Part shown: piece after piece, positions 8,027 to 16,520 of the stretch
Layout of the letters: every line of letters starts with the position of its first letter
Numbering within the stretch: the stretch's first letter is position 1
Origin: an uncultured Clostridia bacterium
GTDB lineage: Bacteria; Bacillota; Clostridia; Oscillospirales; Oscillospiraceae
Direction of reading: 5' to 3'
DNA length: 34,347 nt
Assembly (NCBI GenBank): GCA_947168005.1
Contig: CAMVKI010000004.1
Coordinates: 1 to 34,347 of the forward strand
The notes under the pieces: model-generated
Database searches by the model: none
What the model was told of the DNA's origin: nothing
The model's input: only the letters and a program-made list of their open reading frames with translations
Made by a program: the position numbers and the translations under genes

Positions 8027-9388
8027 ATGGAAAATCTGCTGCTGCGTTTTGAACAGACGCTCTGGGGATGGCCCCTGCTCACGCTGCTGCTCGGGGCGGG
8101 GCTCTGGCTCCATCTCCGCCTGGGCCTGCTGCCCCTGCGGGGGCTGCCCGAGGGCCTGCGCCTGAGCTTCCGCAGGCGAAGGGGCGGACAGGGCGGGGTC
8201 AGTCCCTTTGCCGCCCTCTGCACGGCCCTCTCGGCCACCGTGGGCACGGGAAACATCGTGGGCGTCGCCACGGCCCTCTCCCTGGGCGGCCCCGGGGCCC
8301 TGCTCTGGATGGAGCTCAGCGCCCTGACGGGGCTGTCTCTCAAATACGCCGAGGGAGTCCTGGCGATCCAATACCGCCTGAAGGACGGAGCGGGCCGGCC
8401 CTGGGGCGGGCCCTTCGCCTATATCCGTCTGGGGCTCGGGAGCTGGGCAAGGCCTCTGGCCCTTTCCTTTGCCCTCCTCGGGGCGGCCTCCGGTCTCTTC
8501 GGCGTGGGGACCTTTGTGCAGATCGGCAGCGTCAGCGCCTGCCTGTCGGTCCTGCTCCAGCGGCAGACGGGCACGCTGACGCTGCTGCGCCTACCCTGGG
8601 GCGGGACCGCGCCTCTGGCCGGGACCCTCCTGGGCTTCGCCCTGGCGGCCCTTGCCCTCTGGGTGATGCTGGGAGGCATACGCCGGGTCAGCCGGCTCTC
8701 GGCGGTTCTGGTCCCCGTCATGGGAGGGCTCTATGTGCTCTGCTGTGTGTGGATTTTGTTCCGCTTCCGGGCAGAGCTTCCGGCGGTGCTCGGACGGGTC
8801 TTTGCCTCCGCTCTCCAGCCCGCCGGGATCGGCGGCGGGGTGCTCGGCGCCGCGGCGGCGGGGGTCAGCCGGGGCGTCTTCTCCAACGAGGCGGGGCTGG
8901 GCACCGCGCCCATCGCCGCGGCCTCCGCCGAGGGCGTCACGCCGAGGGAGCAGGGGCTGATCTCCATGACGGCGACGGTCTTTGACACCTTTTTGATCTG
9001 CACCCTCACGGGGCTTGTGATCCTGACGACGGGCTCCGAGGGGGCGGGGATTGCCGCGGCCATGACGGCCTTTGCCCGGGGCCTGCCCCTGCCTGAGCTG
9101 CTTTCTGAGGCACTCATCTGCGGGATTCTGACCCTCTTCGCCTTTACGACGGTCACGGGCTGGAGCTGCCTGGGGACCGCCTGCCTGGATGCTCTTACCG
9201 GCGGCTCCGCCCGGCTGCGGAAGCGCTATCTGGTGCTCTACGCCGCCACGGCGGCCGTCGCGCCCCTCTGCTCCGTGCGCGGCGTCTGGGCCGCGGCAAA
9301 TCTCTGCAACGGGCTGATGGCGATTCCCAACGTAATTGCCCTGCTTCTTCTGTCCAATCGGGTCGCGGATTCTTCCTCTTTGCCTTGA
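8027..9388 (+). CDS. Alanine/glycine:cation symporter family protein (AGCS)
   Basis: This is a multi-pass inner-membrane transporter of the AGCS family, which takes up alanine or glycine with sodium or protons. Family signatures are GTGNIVGVATALSLGGPGAL, GGPFAYI, and VFSNEAGLGTAPIAAASA in the second half, followed by a TVTGWS motif. About ten hydrophobic segments span the protein. The start is ATG 8027, with GGAAAGGGG upstream; the 52 residues added by the ORF track run through the divergent promoter region and are not credible. The resulting 453 aa fits the family. It is divergent from murC, an L-Ala-consuming enzyme, so alanine supply is a possible but unproven link. Its stop codon overlaps the -35 box of the next promoter. 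Confidence 0.92.
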   Translation: MENLLLRFEQTLWGWPLLTLLLGAGLWLHLRLGLLPLRGLPEGLRLSFRRRRGGQGGVSPFAALCTALSATVGTGNIVGVATALSLGGPGALLWMELSALTGLSLKYAEGVLAIQYRLKDGAGRPWGGPFAYIRLGLGSWARPLALSFALLGAASGLFGVGTFVQIGSVSACLSVLLQRQTGTLTLLRLPWGGTAPLAGTLLGFALAALALWVMLGGIRRVSRLSAVLVPVMGGLYVLCCVWILFRFRAELPAVLGRVFASALQPAGIGGGVLGAAAAGVSRGVFSNEAGLGTAPIAAASAEGVTPREQGLISMTATVFDTFLICTLTGLVILTTGSEGAGIAAAMTAFARGLPLPELLSEALICGILTLFAFTTVTGWSCLGTACLDALTGGSARLRKRYLVLYAATAAVAPLCSVRGVWAAANLCNGLMAIPNVIALLLLSNRVADSSSLP

Positions 9389-9413
9389 TTTTCCCGCTGT
9401 TCCGCGGTATAAT
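9385..9413 (+). promoter_or_regulatory. Promoter for the IMPase-M3 peptidase operon
   Basis: TTGATT (9385-9390) and TATAAT (9408-9413) are 17 bp apart. The -35 box overlaps the TGA stop of the symporter gene, so this promoter is packed against its neighbour with no terminator between. Confidence 0.8.
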
Positions 9414-9439
9414 AGGAAAAAAAGAAAGAGGGGGATTGC

Positions 9440-10228
9440 ATGCTGCAGCGCTTGACGGACATTGCCCGGGAGGCCGGGGAGATTATCCGCTCCGCAAGAG
9501 AGGTGGAGCGGACCGTCCGGGAAAAGACAGGTCCGCGGGATCTGGTGACGAAATATGATCTGCTGGTGCAGGAGTATCTGCGCCGGGAGCTTTTGAAGCT
9601 CCTGCCCGAGGCGGGCTTCCTGGGAGAGGAGGACGAGAACCGGGAGGATCTCTCCGAAAAGGAATGGGTTTTCATCGTGGACCCCATCGACGGGACGACG
9701 AACTTTGTCCAGGGCTTTCACAACAGCTGCGTCAGCATAGGCCTTGCGCGGCGCGGGCAAATGGAATACGGCGTGGTCTGCAACCCCTACGACGGGGAGC
9801 TCTATGCCGCCCGCCGCGGCGAGGGGGCGACGCTGAACGGAGCGCCGATCTCCTGCGCGGACAAGGCGCTGGACCACAGCCTGCTGATCTTCGGCTCCGC
9901 CCTCTATTACCGGGAGCTGGTGCCCGAGACTCTGCGGCTCTTCAACGCGGCCTTCCCCCTGGTGCAGGACATCCGGCGCTTCGGCTCCGCGGCCCTGGAC
10001 CTCTGCTATCTCGCCGCCGGGAAGGCGGGAGTCTTCTTCGAGTGCAGGCTCTGTCCCTGGGACTACGCGGCGGGCTCGCTGATCGCGCAGGAGGCCGGCT
10101 GCGTTGTGACCCAGATGGACGGAACGCCGCTGGACCTTTTCCGAAAGTGCGGCGTCCTGGCCGGAAGTCCCATAGCCTGGCAGGGCCTGCGCGAGGTCTT
10201 TCAAAATCAAAAGGGAGAAATACTATGA
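9440..10228 (+). CDS. Inositol monophosphatase family protein
   Basis: This is a metal-dependent sugar or inositol phosphatase of the IMPase/FBPase fold. The metal-binding signature EE (63-64), DPIDGTTNF (81-89) and WDYAAG (207-212) are all intact, so it should be active. The product is 262 aa, as usual for SuhB-like proteins, and cytoplasmic. The start ATG follows AGAGGGGG at a good distance. The true substrate cannot be read from sequence and could be inositol-1-phosphate, a sugar phosphate or a nucleotide phosphate such as pAp. The stop codon overlaps the start of the downstream M3 lipoprotein gene (ATGA), so the two are translationally coupled although no functional link is obvious. Confidence 0.92.
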   Translation: MLQRLTDIAREAGEIIRSAREVERTVREKTGPRDLVTKYDLLVQEYLRRELLKLLPEAGFLGEEDENREDLSEKEWVFIVDPIDGTTNFVQGFHNSCVSIGLARRGQMEYGVVCNPYDGELYAARRGEGATLNGAPISCADKALDHSLLIFGSALYYRELVPETLRLFNAAFPLVQDIRRFGSAALDLCYLAAGKAGVFFECRLCPWDYAAGSLIAQEAGCVVTQMDGTPLDLFRKCGVLAGSPIAWQGLREVFQNQKGEIL

Positions 10229-12117
10229 GAAATCACAAATATCAAAAACCCCTTCGGCTGGCGGCTCTGCTCCTTGTGACGGCTCTGCTGCTGTCCGGCT
10301 GCTTCGGGGTCTTCCCCCCGGTTCCGTTCCCGATGGTCCCCACGATGGACACGCCTCCGGCCTCCACCGAGCCGATCCCGACCTTCACGGAGAGCCCGTC
10401 GGCTACAGCCACGGAGGCGCCCCCCACCATGGAGCCCTTCGATCCCAAGGAAGAGGCCATGATCCGCTGGCAGAACGCCGGACAGAAGGACTATCTGCCT
10501 GAGGAGCCCGTGGAGCTGGTGCCCTTTTCGGAGATGAAATACGTTCATCCGGACGTGGAGGCCCTCTATTCGGACTTTGACGCGCTGACGGCCAAGGCGA
10601 AGGACAGCGACGACACGGAGGCTCTGCTGAACGATTATTACGAGCTCTACACCCGATACGTCAGCTTCTATTCCATGGACGCCCTCGCCAATATCCGCTA
10701 CAGCCAGAACACCACGGACAGCTACTACAAGGACGAATACGACTTCTGCGAGAACGAGAAGCCCAACCTGGAGGAGAAGCTGGAGGCCCTGTGCAAGGCC
10801 TTTGCCAAGTCTCCGGTCCGGGACGGCCTGGAGGAGGCCTACTTCGGATCAGGCTATTTTGAAAAGTATGACGACTACGAGGTCTATACCAACCCGGAAT
10901 ACCTGCGGCTGTCCAAGGAGGAGGAAGCTCTGCTTTCCGAGTACCGCAGTCTGACGGCCGATCAGCAGGTGAGCTTCAACGGCGAGACGAAAACCCTGGA
11001 CGAATGGCTGGAGACCGACGATTATTATGTATACATCGGCGCGCTCCAGGCCTACTACGAGCAGTACAACAAATCCATCGGCGACGTGTACGTCCGTCTG
11101 CTGAAGGTCCGGCAGCAGCTGGCCGCCGCCCTGGAATACGACAGCTATGCCGAATACAGCTATGACATCACCTATCAGCGGGACTACAGCCCGGAGGAGG
11201 GCGAGACCTTCCTCAGAGGGATTCGGGAGCATCTGGTCCCCGTGCTGGGACAGGTTTCCGAGAACTGGGCCCTCTCCAATCTGAGCGTCGGCACCGCCAC
11301 GGAGAACGGCATGCAGGAGATGCTCCGTTCCGCCGCCCGGAACATCGGCGGCACGGTCTGGGACGCCTACCGCTTTATGCGGGCCTACGAGCTCTGCGAC
11401 ATTGCCAAGTCGGCGGTCAAGGTGGAGTCCTCCTTCCAGACCTATCTCTTTGACTATGAATCCCCCTTTGTCCTGGTGAACGCCCAGGGCAGCGGGGACG
11501 ACTATATGACCTTCTCCCACGAATTCGGCCATTTCACCGACTCCTACTACAACTACGGCGCCGGCGAGGACCTGGAGACCGCCGAAACCTTCTCCCAGGC
11601 CATGGAGTTTCTGGCCCTCAAATACACAGACACCCTGTCCGAGCGTCAGAAGACCAGACTGCTGAAATCCGCCCTGGTGGACTCCCTGAAAACCTTTGTC
11701 TACCAGGGAGCCTACGCCGATTTCGAGGCGCGGGTCTACGCGCTGGACCCGGACGAGATCACGGTGGAAAAGATCAACGAGCTCTTCCTGGAATGCAGCA
11801 GGGAATACGGAATCAGCGAAGAGGGCTTCGACTTCTACTATTCCCAGTGCTGGATCGACGTGATCCACTTCTTCGAGGTGCCCTATTATATCATCAGCTA
11901 CTGTGTCTCCGCGGAGACCGCCCTCCAGGTCTATCAGCTGGAGGCGGAGACGAAGGGCGAAGGCGTGGACGCCTATTTCCGGCTTCTGGACCGGGATTAC
12001 GAGGCCGGGGTCCAGCAGGTCATGGAGGACGCGGAGATGGAGAATCCCTTCCGGGAAGAGGTCCTGAAGGAGGCCGCGGACTTCTTTGTGGAGGCGCTGG
12101 AGCTGAACAAACAGTAA
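10225..12117 (+). CDS. M3-family metallopeptidase lipoprotein
   Basis: The product is a 630-residue secreted lipoprotein with a zinc oligopeptidase domain. Its signal peptide ends in the lipobox LLSGC (Cys26), so the enzyme should be anchored to the outer face of the membrane after a Pro/Thr-rich linker. The helical domain continues to HEFGH (about 432-436) with the third zinc ligand in TAETFSQ about 22 residues later, as in M3/oligoendopeptidase F enzymes. The ORF track begins this frame at 9664, inside the IMPase gene, but the ATG at 10225 is supported by GGGAGA, the signal peptide and the ATGA overlap. It probably degrades short peptides outside the cell. A cytoplasmic relative, pepF, is encoded at the other end of the window. 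Confidence 0.88.
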   Translation: MRNHKYQKPLRLAALLLVTALLLSGCFGVFPPVPFPMVPTMDTPPASTEPIPTFTESPSATATEAPPTMEPFDPKEEAMIRWQNAGQKDYLPEEPVELVPFSEMKYVHPDVEALYSDFDALTAKAKDSDDTEALLNDYYELYTRYVSFYSMDALANIRYSQNTTDSYYKDEYDFCENEKPNLEEKLEALCKAFAKSPVRDGLEEAYFGSGYFEKYDDYEVYTNPEYLRLSKEEEALLSEYRSLTADQQVSFNGETKTLDEWLETDDYYVYIGALQAYYEQYNKSIGDVYVRLLKVRQQLAAALEYDSYAEYSYDITYQRDYSPEEGETFLRGIREHLVPVLGQVSENWALSNLSVGTATENGMQEMLRSAARNIGGTVWDAYRFMRAYELCDIAKSAVKVESSFQTYLFDYESPFVLVNAQGSGDDYMTFSHEFGHFTDSYYNYGAGEDLETAETFSQAMEFLALKYTDTLSERQKTRLLKSALVDSLKTFVYQGAYADFEARVYALDPDEITVEKINELFLECSREYGISEEGFDFYYSQCWIDVIHFFEVPYYIISYCVSAETALQVYQLEAETKGEGVDAYFRLLDRDYEAGVQQVMEDAEMENPFREEVLKEAADFFVEALELNKQ

Positions 12118-12156
12118 TTTTCTTACAAAACAGGGTTTAGAACCCCCAAAAACTGT

Positions 12157-12193
12157 GCATCCTCACTTTGTATTACAAGAAAAGGGAGGATGC
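12157..12193 (+). promoter_or_regulatory. Hairpin covering the ribosome binding site of the CBS gene
   Basis: GCATCCTC (12157-12164) is the reverse complement of GAGGATGC (12186-12193), and the 3' arm contains GGAGGA, the Shine-Dalgarno of the next gene. A small TTGT/ACAA stem can form within the loop. This is a candidate translational control structure. Confidence 0.45.
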
Positions 12194-12196
12194 TTT

Positions 12197-12625
12197 ATGC
12201 AAGTCAAGGATATGATGTCCAGCCATCTGATCACCGTGGACCGGGAGGAAAACGTCGCAGCCGCGGCCCGGCTGCTGAGCCGCCACAACGTGGGGGCCCT
12301 GCCTGTCACCGACGGCGGGAGGCTGGTGGGGATGCTGACGGACCGGGACATCGCGGTCCGCTGTGTGGCGGCCAACTTCGACCCGAATCTCACCAGGGTA
12401 CGCGCCGTCATGAGCACGGGAGCCGTGACCATCTCCGCCGAGGACAGCGGCCTGAAGGCCGCCCAAACCATGGGCAGGCACCAGGTCCGCCGCCTGCCCG
12501 TGACAAGCAACGGCAGGCTTGTCGGGATGCTCAGCCAGGCAGACCTGGCCCTCGGAGGCGAAAACGGCGACGCAGTCTCGAAGGCCTTCCGCGAGGTCTA
12601 TGAGCAATATGACTCCATAAATTAA
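12197..12625 (+). CDS. CBS domain pair protein
   Basis: This 142-residue cytoplasmic protein consists almost entirely of two CBS domains, at about 8-60 and 70-125. Each has the expected LPVTDGGRLVGMLTDRD-like segment. CBS pairs usually bind adenine nucleotides and sense energy state, but standalone proteins of this size have no single known role. The start is ATG 12197 after GGGAGGA; the 14 extra residues in the ORF track run through the hairpin. It stands alone between the M3 lipoprotein gene and a terminator. No promoter of its own was recognised, so it may depend on read-through from the upstream operon. Confidence 0.9.
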   Translation: MQVKDMMSSHLITVDREENVAAAARLLSRHNVGALPVTDGGRLVGMLTDRDIAVRCVAANFDPNLTRVRAVMSTGAVTISAEDSGLKAAQTMGRHQVRRLPVTSNGRLVGMLSQADLALGGENGDAVSKAFREVYEQYDSIN

Positions 12626-12628
12626 ATA

Positions 12629-12660
12629 GCGCGGCCGTTCATCGGCCGCGCTTATTATTT
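12629..12660. terminator. Bidirectional terminator between CBS gene and pgsA
   Basis: GCGCGGCCG (12629-12637) pairs with CGGCCGCGC (12643-12651) around a 5-nt loop. T-rich sequence (TTATTATTT) follows on the plus strand, and the minus strand also continues T-rich. It lies between convergent genes. Confidence 0.85.
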
Positions 12661-12672
12661 ATGGGATCATAT

Positions 12673-13254
12673 TCATTTCTGCTCTGTCTGAGGCTTCCTC
12701 CACTCTCCGACAAAATAGCGGACATAGAGGATGAGGGCCACAAAGACGCAGATCATGCAGACGACGATGATCGCCGTGGTGAGCCAGGCGGGCATCTCGT
12801 AGTGCAGCAGCTTCGGCAGCAGCAGGGCCAGGGCGGAGACGTAGAGCACCACCGTGGAGACCTTGCCGTACCAGTGGGCGTAGGGGACCCGGTTGGTCTT
12901 GCGGATCGTGATGTAGCCGAGGATGCCCATGCAGGTCTCGCGAAAGACGCAGAGCCCCAGCAGGAACCAGAGCATGGGATAGGAGAAGGCCAGGCAGAGC
13001 ACCACGGTGACCTGGGTCACCTTGTCGGCAAAGGGGTCGAGGGCCTTGCCGAGATCGGAGACCATATTGAATTTTCTGGCAATGACGCCGTCGAAAACGT
13101 CTGTGAGCGCGGACACCGCCAGTAGAATGATGGTCAGCGTCGGGTTATTCAGGCCCACGTAGGCCCAGATGATAAACGGTACCAAAAGCAGCCGGAACAT
13201 GGACATAAAATTGGGAATGGTCCAGACCTTTCCGCTGCGAAACAGCTTGAACAT
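12673..13254 (-). CDS. pgsA: CDP-alcohol phosphatidyltransferase (PgsA-like)
   Basis: This integral membrane enzyme of 193 aa belongs to the CDP-alcohol phosphatidyltransferase family. It is most likely CDP-diacylglycerol--glycerol-3-phosphate 3-phosphatidyltransferase, which makes phosphatidylglycerol phosphate. The complete catalytic signature D-x2-D-G-x2-A-R-x8-G-x3-D-x3-D is visible at residues 52-77 (DVFDGVIAR then DLGKALDPFAD). The N-terminal WTIPNFMSMFR segment and about six hydrophobic helices fit PgsA. Phosphatidylinositol-type or other alcohols are possible alternatives in this family. It has its own consensus promoter and a GGGGGTG ribosome site. It lies just downstream of the polysaccharide operon terminator and is probably independent of it. 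Confidence 0.85.
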   Translation of the reverse strand: MFKLFRSGKVWTIPNFMSMFRLLLVPFIIWAYVGLNNPTLTIILLAVSALTDVFDGVIARKFNMVSDLGKALDPFADKVTQVTVVLCLAFSYPMLWFLLGLCVFRETCMGILGYITIRKTNRVPYAHWYGKVSTVVLYVSALALLLPKLLHYEMPAWLTTAIIVVCMICVFVALILYVRYFVGEWRKPQTEQK

Positions 13255-13289
13255 ATTACACCCCCGATGGGCTCATTTCTCTCCACACT

Positions 13290-13317
13290 ATTATATCGAA
13301 AAAAGTGATTCTGTCAA
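13290..13317 (-). promoter_or_regulatory. Promoter for pgsA
   Basis: On the minus strand TTGACA (13312-13317) and TATAAT (13290-13295) match consensus exactly with a 16-bp spacer, about 35 nt before the start codon. Confidence 0.88.
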
Positions 13318-13321
13318 CAGG

Positions 13322-13343
13322 AAAAATACAGAAGATTCTGTAT
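13322..13343 (-). terminator. Terminator at the end of the polysaccharide operon
   Basis: On the minus strand ATACAGA, a 4-nt loop and TCTGTAT form a 7-bp stem followed by a T-run (A13322-A13326 on plus). It lies between the lipoprotein stop and the pgsA promoter. The stem is AT-rich, so termination may be incomplete. Confidence 0.6.
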
Positions 13344-13371
13344 AATGACCCCTCCGGCGCGGGCGGGGTGC

Positions 13372-14256
13372 TCAGTTGGCGGAGAAGAACTGCGGGTCCT
13401 CGCTCAGGCGGTCCAGGATGTAGTTGACGTTCGCCTGCATGGCGTAATAGTTCTCCTGCTCCTCCTCGGTAAAGCTCTCGTCGGCCCGGTAGGAGACAAT
13501 GTAGATCGGATGATCGACGTAGGTGCCGAGCAGGAAGGCGTCCGGGTTCTCCGGCATGTCGTCAAAAAAGAGCTCGAAGACAGGGCAATCCTGATAGCTG
13601 AATTTCACCGACTTCTCCTCGACGTCGATCTGGGCCAGATCCTTCCAGCGGGAGGGATAGTAGAGGGTGCAGACGGAGGTCTCGATGGGAAATTCCTCTC
13701 CAAGCTCCACAACGGGGAGCTCGTTGGGGGCAAAGTCATAGTCCTCGATCAGATTGTCGATGATGACGCCCACGCCGAGCTGCAGCCTCGTCAGGGTCTC
13801 GTAGTTTTCGGAATCCGGCGGAACCTCCGCGAATACCACAGTCAGGACCCGAGGCGTCTCGCCGCCGTAGAGGGTGCCCAGCAGCTCGCCCTCCCGGTCG
13901 TCCGCATGGAGCCAGAAGAGCTCGTAATTGTCCTTGGTGAAGAAGCCCAGGATATAGGGATCGTTGTTGACGACGGAGGTCTGCACCTCGGCGCCGAACT
14001 CCTCGGGGGCCCGCAGGGTCGCGAAGGGGGTCTCGATGGGGAAGAAGACCTTGGGCTTCTCCGTCTCGGTGACGACGGGGTCCGCGGTGGGGCCGTCGTT
14101 GTCCGCGGGGAGGCTGTCCGCCGGCTGCTGGGCCGTGGGCTTCTCGGCGGAGGGAATGGCGGCCGTGTGCTCGGTGCTGCCCTCCTGGGGGGTGGAGCAG
14201 GCGCAGAGCGCGAGCAGGCAGAGAATCGCAAGAATCAGAGAAAGTGCTTGTTTCAT
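13372..14256 (-). CDS. Lipoprotein of unknown function with internal duplication
   Basis: The 294-residue product has a lipoprotein signal peptide ending in LCAC (Cys20), then a Ser/Thr/Pro/Ala-rich linker to about residue 70. The rest is two copies of one domain, at about 72-171 and 188-283. Each opens with FPIET and aligns through ELF, LLGT and a closing NLI/ILD-type helix. I do not recognise the domain. The start is ATG 14256, supported by GAGGTG and the signal peptide; the ORF track adds 37 false residues. It is the last gene of the polysaccharide operon, 43 nt after licD and just before the terminator. The product should face the cell wall, where it might hold or sense the exported polymer; this is only inference from position. 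Confidence 0.8.
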   Translation of the reverse strand: MKQALSLILAILCLLALCACSTPQEGSTEHTAAIPSAEKPTAQQPADSLPADNDGPTADPVVTETEKPKVFFPIETPFATLRAPEEFGAEVQTSVVNNDPYILGFFTKDNYELFWLHADDREGELLGTLYGGETPRVLTVVFAEVPPDSENYETLTRLQLGVGVIIDNLIEDYDFAPNELPVVELGEEFPIETSVCTLYYPSRWKDLAQIDVEEKSVKFSYQDCPVFELFFDDMPENPDAFLLGTYVDHPIYIVSYRADESFTEEEQENYYAMQANVNYILDRLSEDPQFFSAN

Positions 14257-14299
14257 AGCTTTCACCTCGTAAAATTTGTATTGAATGGGAGCGTACCGC

Positions 14300-15160
14300 T
14301 CAGCTCCGCGCCGCCTCGGGGGCGGTGCAGTATTCCGTCCAGTCGTGTTCCAAATCAACGATTTCATAATCTCCGTGGCCGCCGCTTCGCTTCTCCGGCG
14401 GGGGAGGGGTCATATAGTCGCCGTATTGCAGGCGCAGGTAGGCGTCGTACTGCGCGGGAACCGGACAGCGCATATCCTCGAACTGCAGCCGGACGGGCTC
14501 GCTGCCGTAGCAGGAGGCGGGGTAGCGCTTCGACATATTTGCCCAGAGATGGCAGAGATATTTTCCCTTTTTCGCGGCGCAGATCCGGCGCAGGAGCCAG
14601 CCGCGAATCCGGTCTCTGCGCGCCGGGGACAGCCTGCGGACCAGGGAGATCAGACCCACCGTAAAGCGGCTGCTGCGGCGGATGAAGGTCTCCCTGTCGA
14701 TTTGGTAGCTGATCTCATCCTCCCGCAGATAGTAGCAGATTTTGAGCATCGAGCGCTTGAGCCGGTAATCCGAATCGTTTCGGATATAGATGATGGGGAA
14801 GACGTCCACCCAGACGCCGTGGTGGGAGGGAATCGCCATATCCCGCTTCCGGAGCATGGCGGTGCCGTTCTTCCGGACGTGGGCGTAGGGCATGGCGTAC
14901 CAGGGATCGGTTTCGGTGGTTTGGACGAAATAGCCGTCTCCGAGCTCCGCCTGTGCCACGGCCAAAAAGCGATTGTAATCCGCCAGGGGCATCTGGACGT
15001 CGATGTCGTCGTCCCAGGGGATGACGCCCCTGTGCCGCACCGCGCCCAGCAGAGTGCCGCCGCAGAGATACCAGCGGAGCCCGTGCTTTTCGCAGACCTG
15101 GCTGATCTCCTTCAGGATTCCCAGCTCGCAGAGCTGGATCTCTCGCAGAGTGTTGCCCAT
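14300..15160 (-). CDS. LicD family phosphotransferase
   Basis: LicD-family proteins have a nucleotidyltransferase-like fold and transfer phosphocholine or related phospho-alcohols to cell-surface glycans. The core motif GGTLLGAVRHRGVIPWDDDID is at residues 34-54, with the metal-binding acidic residues intact. The start is ATG 15160, with AAGGAGAG upstream; the ORF-track start 18 codons earlier lies within the end of the flippase gene. At 286 aa it is a typical standalone LicD. It sits 13 nt after the Wzx gene in the polysaccharide operon, so its likely job is to decorate the repeat unit with a phosphodiester-linked group. No choline uptake or CTP:phosphocholine cytidylyltransferase (licA/B/C) is nearby, so the donor is unknown. 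Confidence 0.88.
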   Translation of the reverse strand: MGNTLREIQLCELGILKEISQVCEKHGLRWYLCGGTLLGAVRHRGVIPWDDDIDVQMPLADYNRFLAVAQAELGDGYFVQTTETDPWYAMPYAHVRKNGTAMLRKRDMAIPSHHGVWVDVFPIIYIRNDSDYRLKRSMLKICYYLREDEISYQIDRETFIRRSSRFTVGLISLVRRLSPARRDRIRGWLLRRICAAKKGKYLCHLWANMSKRYPASCYGSEPVRLQFEDMRCPVPAQYDAYLRLQYGDYMTPPPPEKRSGGHGDYEIVDLEHDWTEYCTAPEAARS

Positions 15161-15173
15161 ATACGCTCTCCTT

Positions 15174-16484
15174 TCATTTGCCGCGGCGGAAACCGGAGCG
15201 CCGGAGCCCGGCAAGGATTTCCAGCAGGACTCTGGGATGCAGACTTCGGACCATCAGCGCGTTGTTCCGGCGGATGGGCTTGAAGAGGAAGCCGATGATG
15301 ACGTTTGTGAAGAACTGGGTGATCAGGGAGGCGACGGCTGCGCCGATGGCGCCGAGGAAGGGGATCAGACACAGGTTCAGCACCACGTTCGCCAGAGCTC
15401 CGGTGACGTTGATCCGGAGCAGATACTTCTGCTTGCCCTCGGCGAGGATCCAGATATTCCGGACCGAGCCGTAATGGGAGAAGGTGACGTACCAGACCGC
15501 TACCCGGAGAATCTCCGCGGTTCTGGCATAGTCGTCGCCGTAGAGGATATGGACGATGGGCGCCGCCAGCAGGGTCATGCCCACGCTCTGGGCCAGGGAG
15601 AGCCAGGTGATGATGCTGTAGAGTTGGGTGACGCGCTTTTCATACAGGTCCTCCGCCTGGTCCTTCTGCTCCAGGATGACGGGCCTGGCGGAGTCGATGA
15701 CCGCGGAAAAGACGAAGGCGGTCATGCCGATGCAGGTGATGGCCGCGGAATAAAAGCCCGTCTCCTCGGAACCGATCATGAGCCGCAGCATGATCCGGTC
15801 CGTATGCTGGAAGACCATGACCATCAGGCTCGGGATGATGTAGTATTTGCTGCGGGAGAGCATTTCCCGTCCGAGCTGCCGGTTCACGGATAAGCGATGC
15901 GCCCCGACCTTCCGGTAGATCAGAATGAGCGTCAGGGAAATCACAAAGTATTCCAGAACGTGGGACAGGGCGAAGAGATAGACGCTCTTGTGGGTTGCCA
16001 GCAGATAGGTCTTGTAGACCGCGACGATGATATAGGCGCAGAGGCTGGCAATGGAGGGGAATTTGGAGAGCAGCTTGGACTGAAACCAGAACTGGGTCAT
16101 CTCCGTCGCCTGGAAGAGCAGGGAAAAGCTGTACAGAATACAGACGACGATGGTCTCGGTTTCGTTCCAGTTGGCAATGGAAACGAAGGCGACGGAGCCG
16201 ACCATGCAGAAGAGGCTGGAGAGGATATTGATGAACAGAGCTGTGCCCAGAATCGTGCCGTCCCGCTCCGGGGCCTTGACGAACTCCTTGACCAGAGTCT
16301 GATTGAGGCCCAGCTGCATGATGGGCATGGTGAAGGCCACGACGGACATGACGTAGCTGAGGCTTCCGTAATTGGAGGGGCCCAGGTAGCGCACCGTCAG
16401 CAGGCCGATCACAAAATTGATCAGGGATTGGACGATCTTGCAGGCAATGATCCACGCCGCGTTTTGAAAGACATTGCGCTTCAA
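15174..16484 (-). CDS. Oligosaccharide flippase (Wzx-like, MOP superfamily)
   Basis: This 436-residue polytopic membrane protein has about 12-14 hydrophobic segments. Its N-terminus, with the segment VRYLGPSNYGSLSYV, is typical of polysaccharide exporters of the Wzx type. It should move the undecaprenyl-linked repeat unit across the membrane. The start is a TTG at 16484 with AGGAGG 7 nt upstream; an ATG five bases earlier is out of frame and meets a stop two codons later, so TTG is the better choice. The gene follows the GT2 gene by 36 nt and precedes licD by 13 nt, both in the same direction. The family assignment is secure, but the polymer it exports is unknown. Confidence 0.9.
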   Translation of the reverse strand: MKRNVFQNAAWIIACKIVQSLINFVIGLLTVRYLGPSNYGSLSYVMSVVAFTMPIMQLGLNQTLVKEFVKAPERDGTILGTALFINILSSLFCMVGSVAFVSIANWNETETIVVCILYSFSLLFQATEMTQFWFQSKLLSKFPSIASLCAYIIVAVYKTYLLATHKSVYLFALSHVLEYFVISLTLILIYRKVGAHRLSVNRQLGREMLSRSKYYIIPSLMVMVFQHTDRIMLRLMIGSEETGFYSAAITCIGMTAFVFSAVIDSARPVILEQKDQAEDLYEKRVTQLYSIITWLSLAQSVGMTLLAAPIVHILYGDDYARTAEILRVAVWYVTFSHYGSVRNIWILAEGKQKYLLRINVTGALANVVLNLCLIPFLGAIGAAVASLITQFFTNVIIGFLFKPIRRNNALMVRSLHPRVLLEILAGLRRSGFRRGK

Positions 16485-16520
16485 TTCATCGCCTCCTGTC
16501 AGAATTTTCAGAAAGTTGGA

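Noticed and set aside
8591-10210. Minus-strand ORF of 539 aa across the symporter and IMPase genes
   Set aside because: It crosses a good promoter and two motif-supported plus-strand genes and is rich in Arg, Gln and Gly without any domain.
12133-12145. GGGTT/AACCC hairpin after the M3 lipoprotein gene as a terminator
   Set aside because: The stem is only 5 bp and no T-run follows.
13341-13346. Plus-strand TATAAT as a promoter -10 box
   Set aside because: There is no -35 box at a suitable distance, it points into the 3' end of a minus-strand gene, and it partly overlaps the terminator hairpin.
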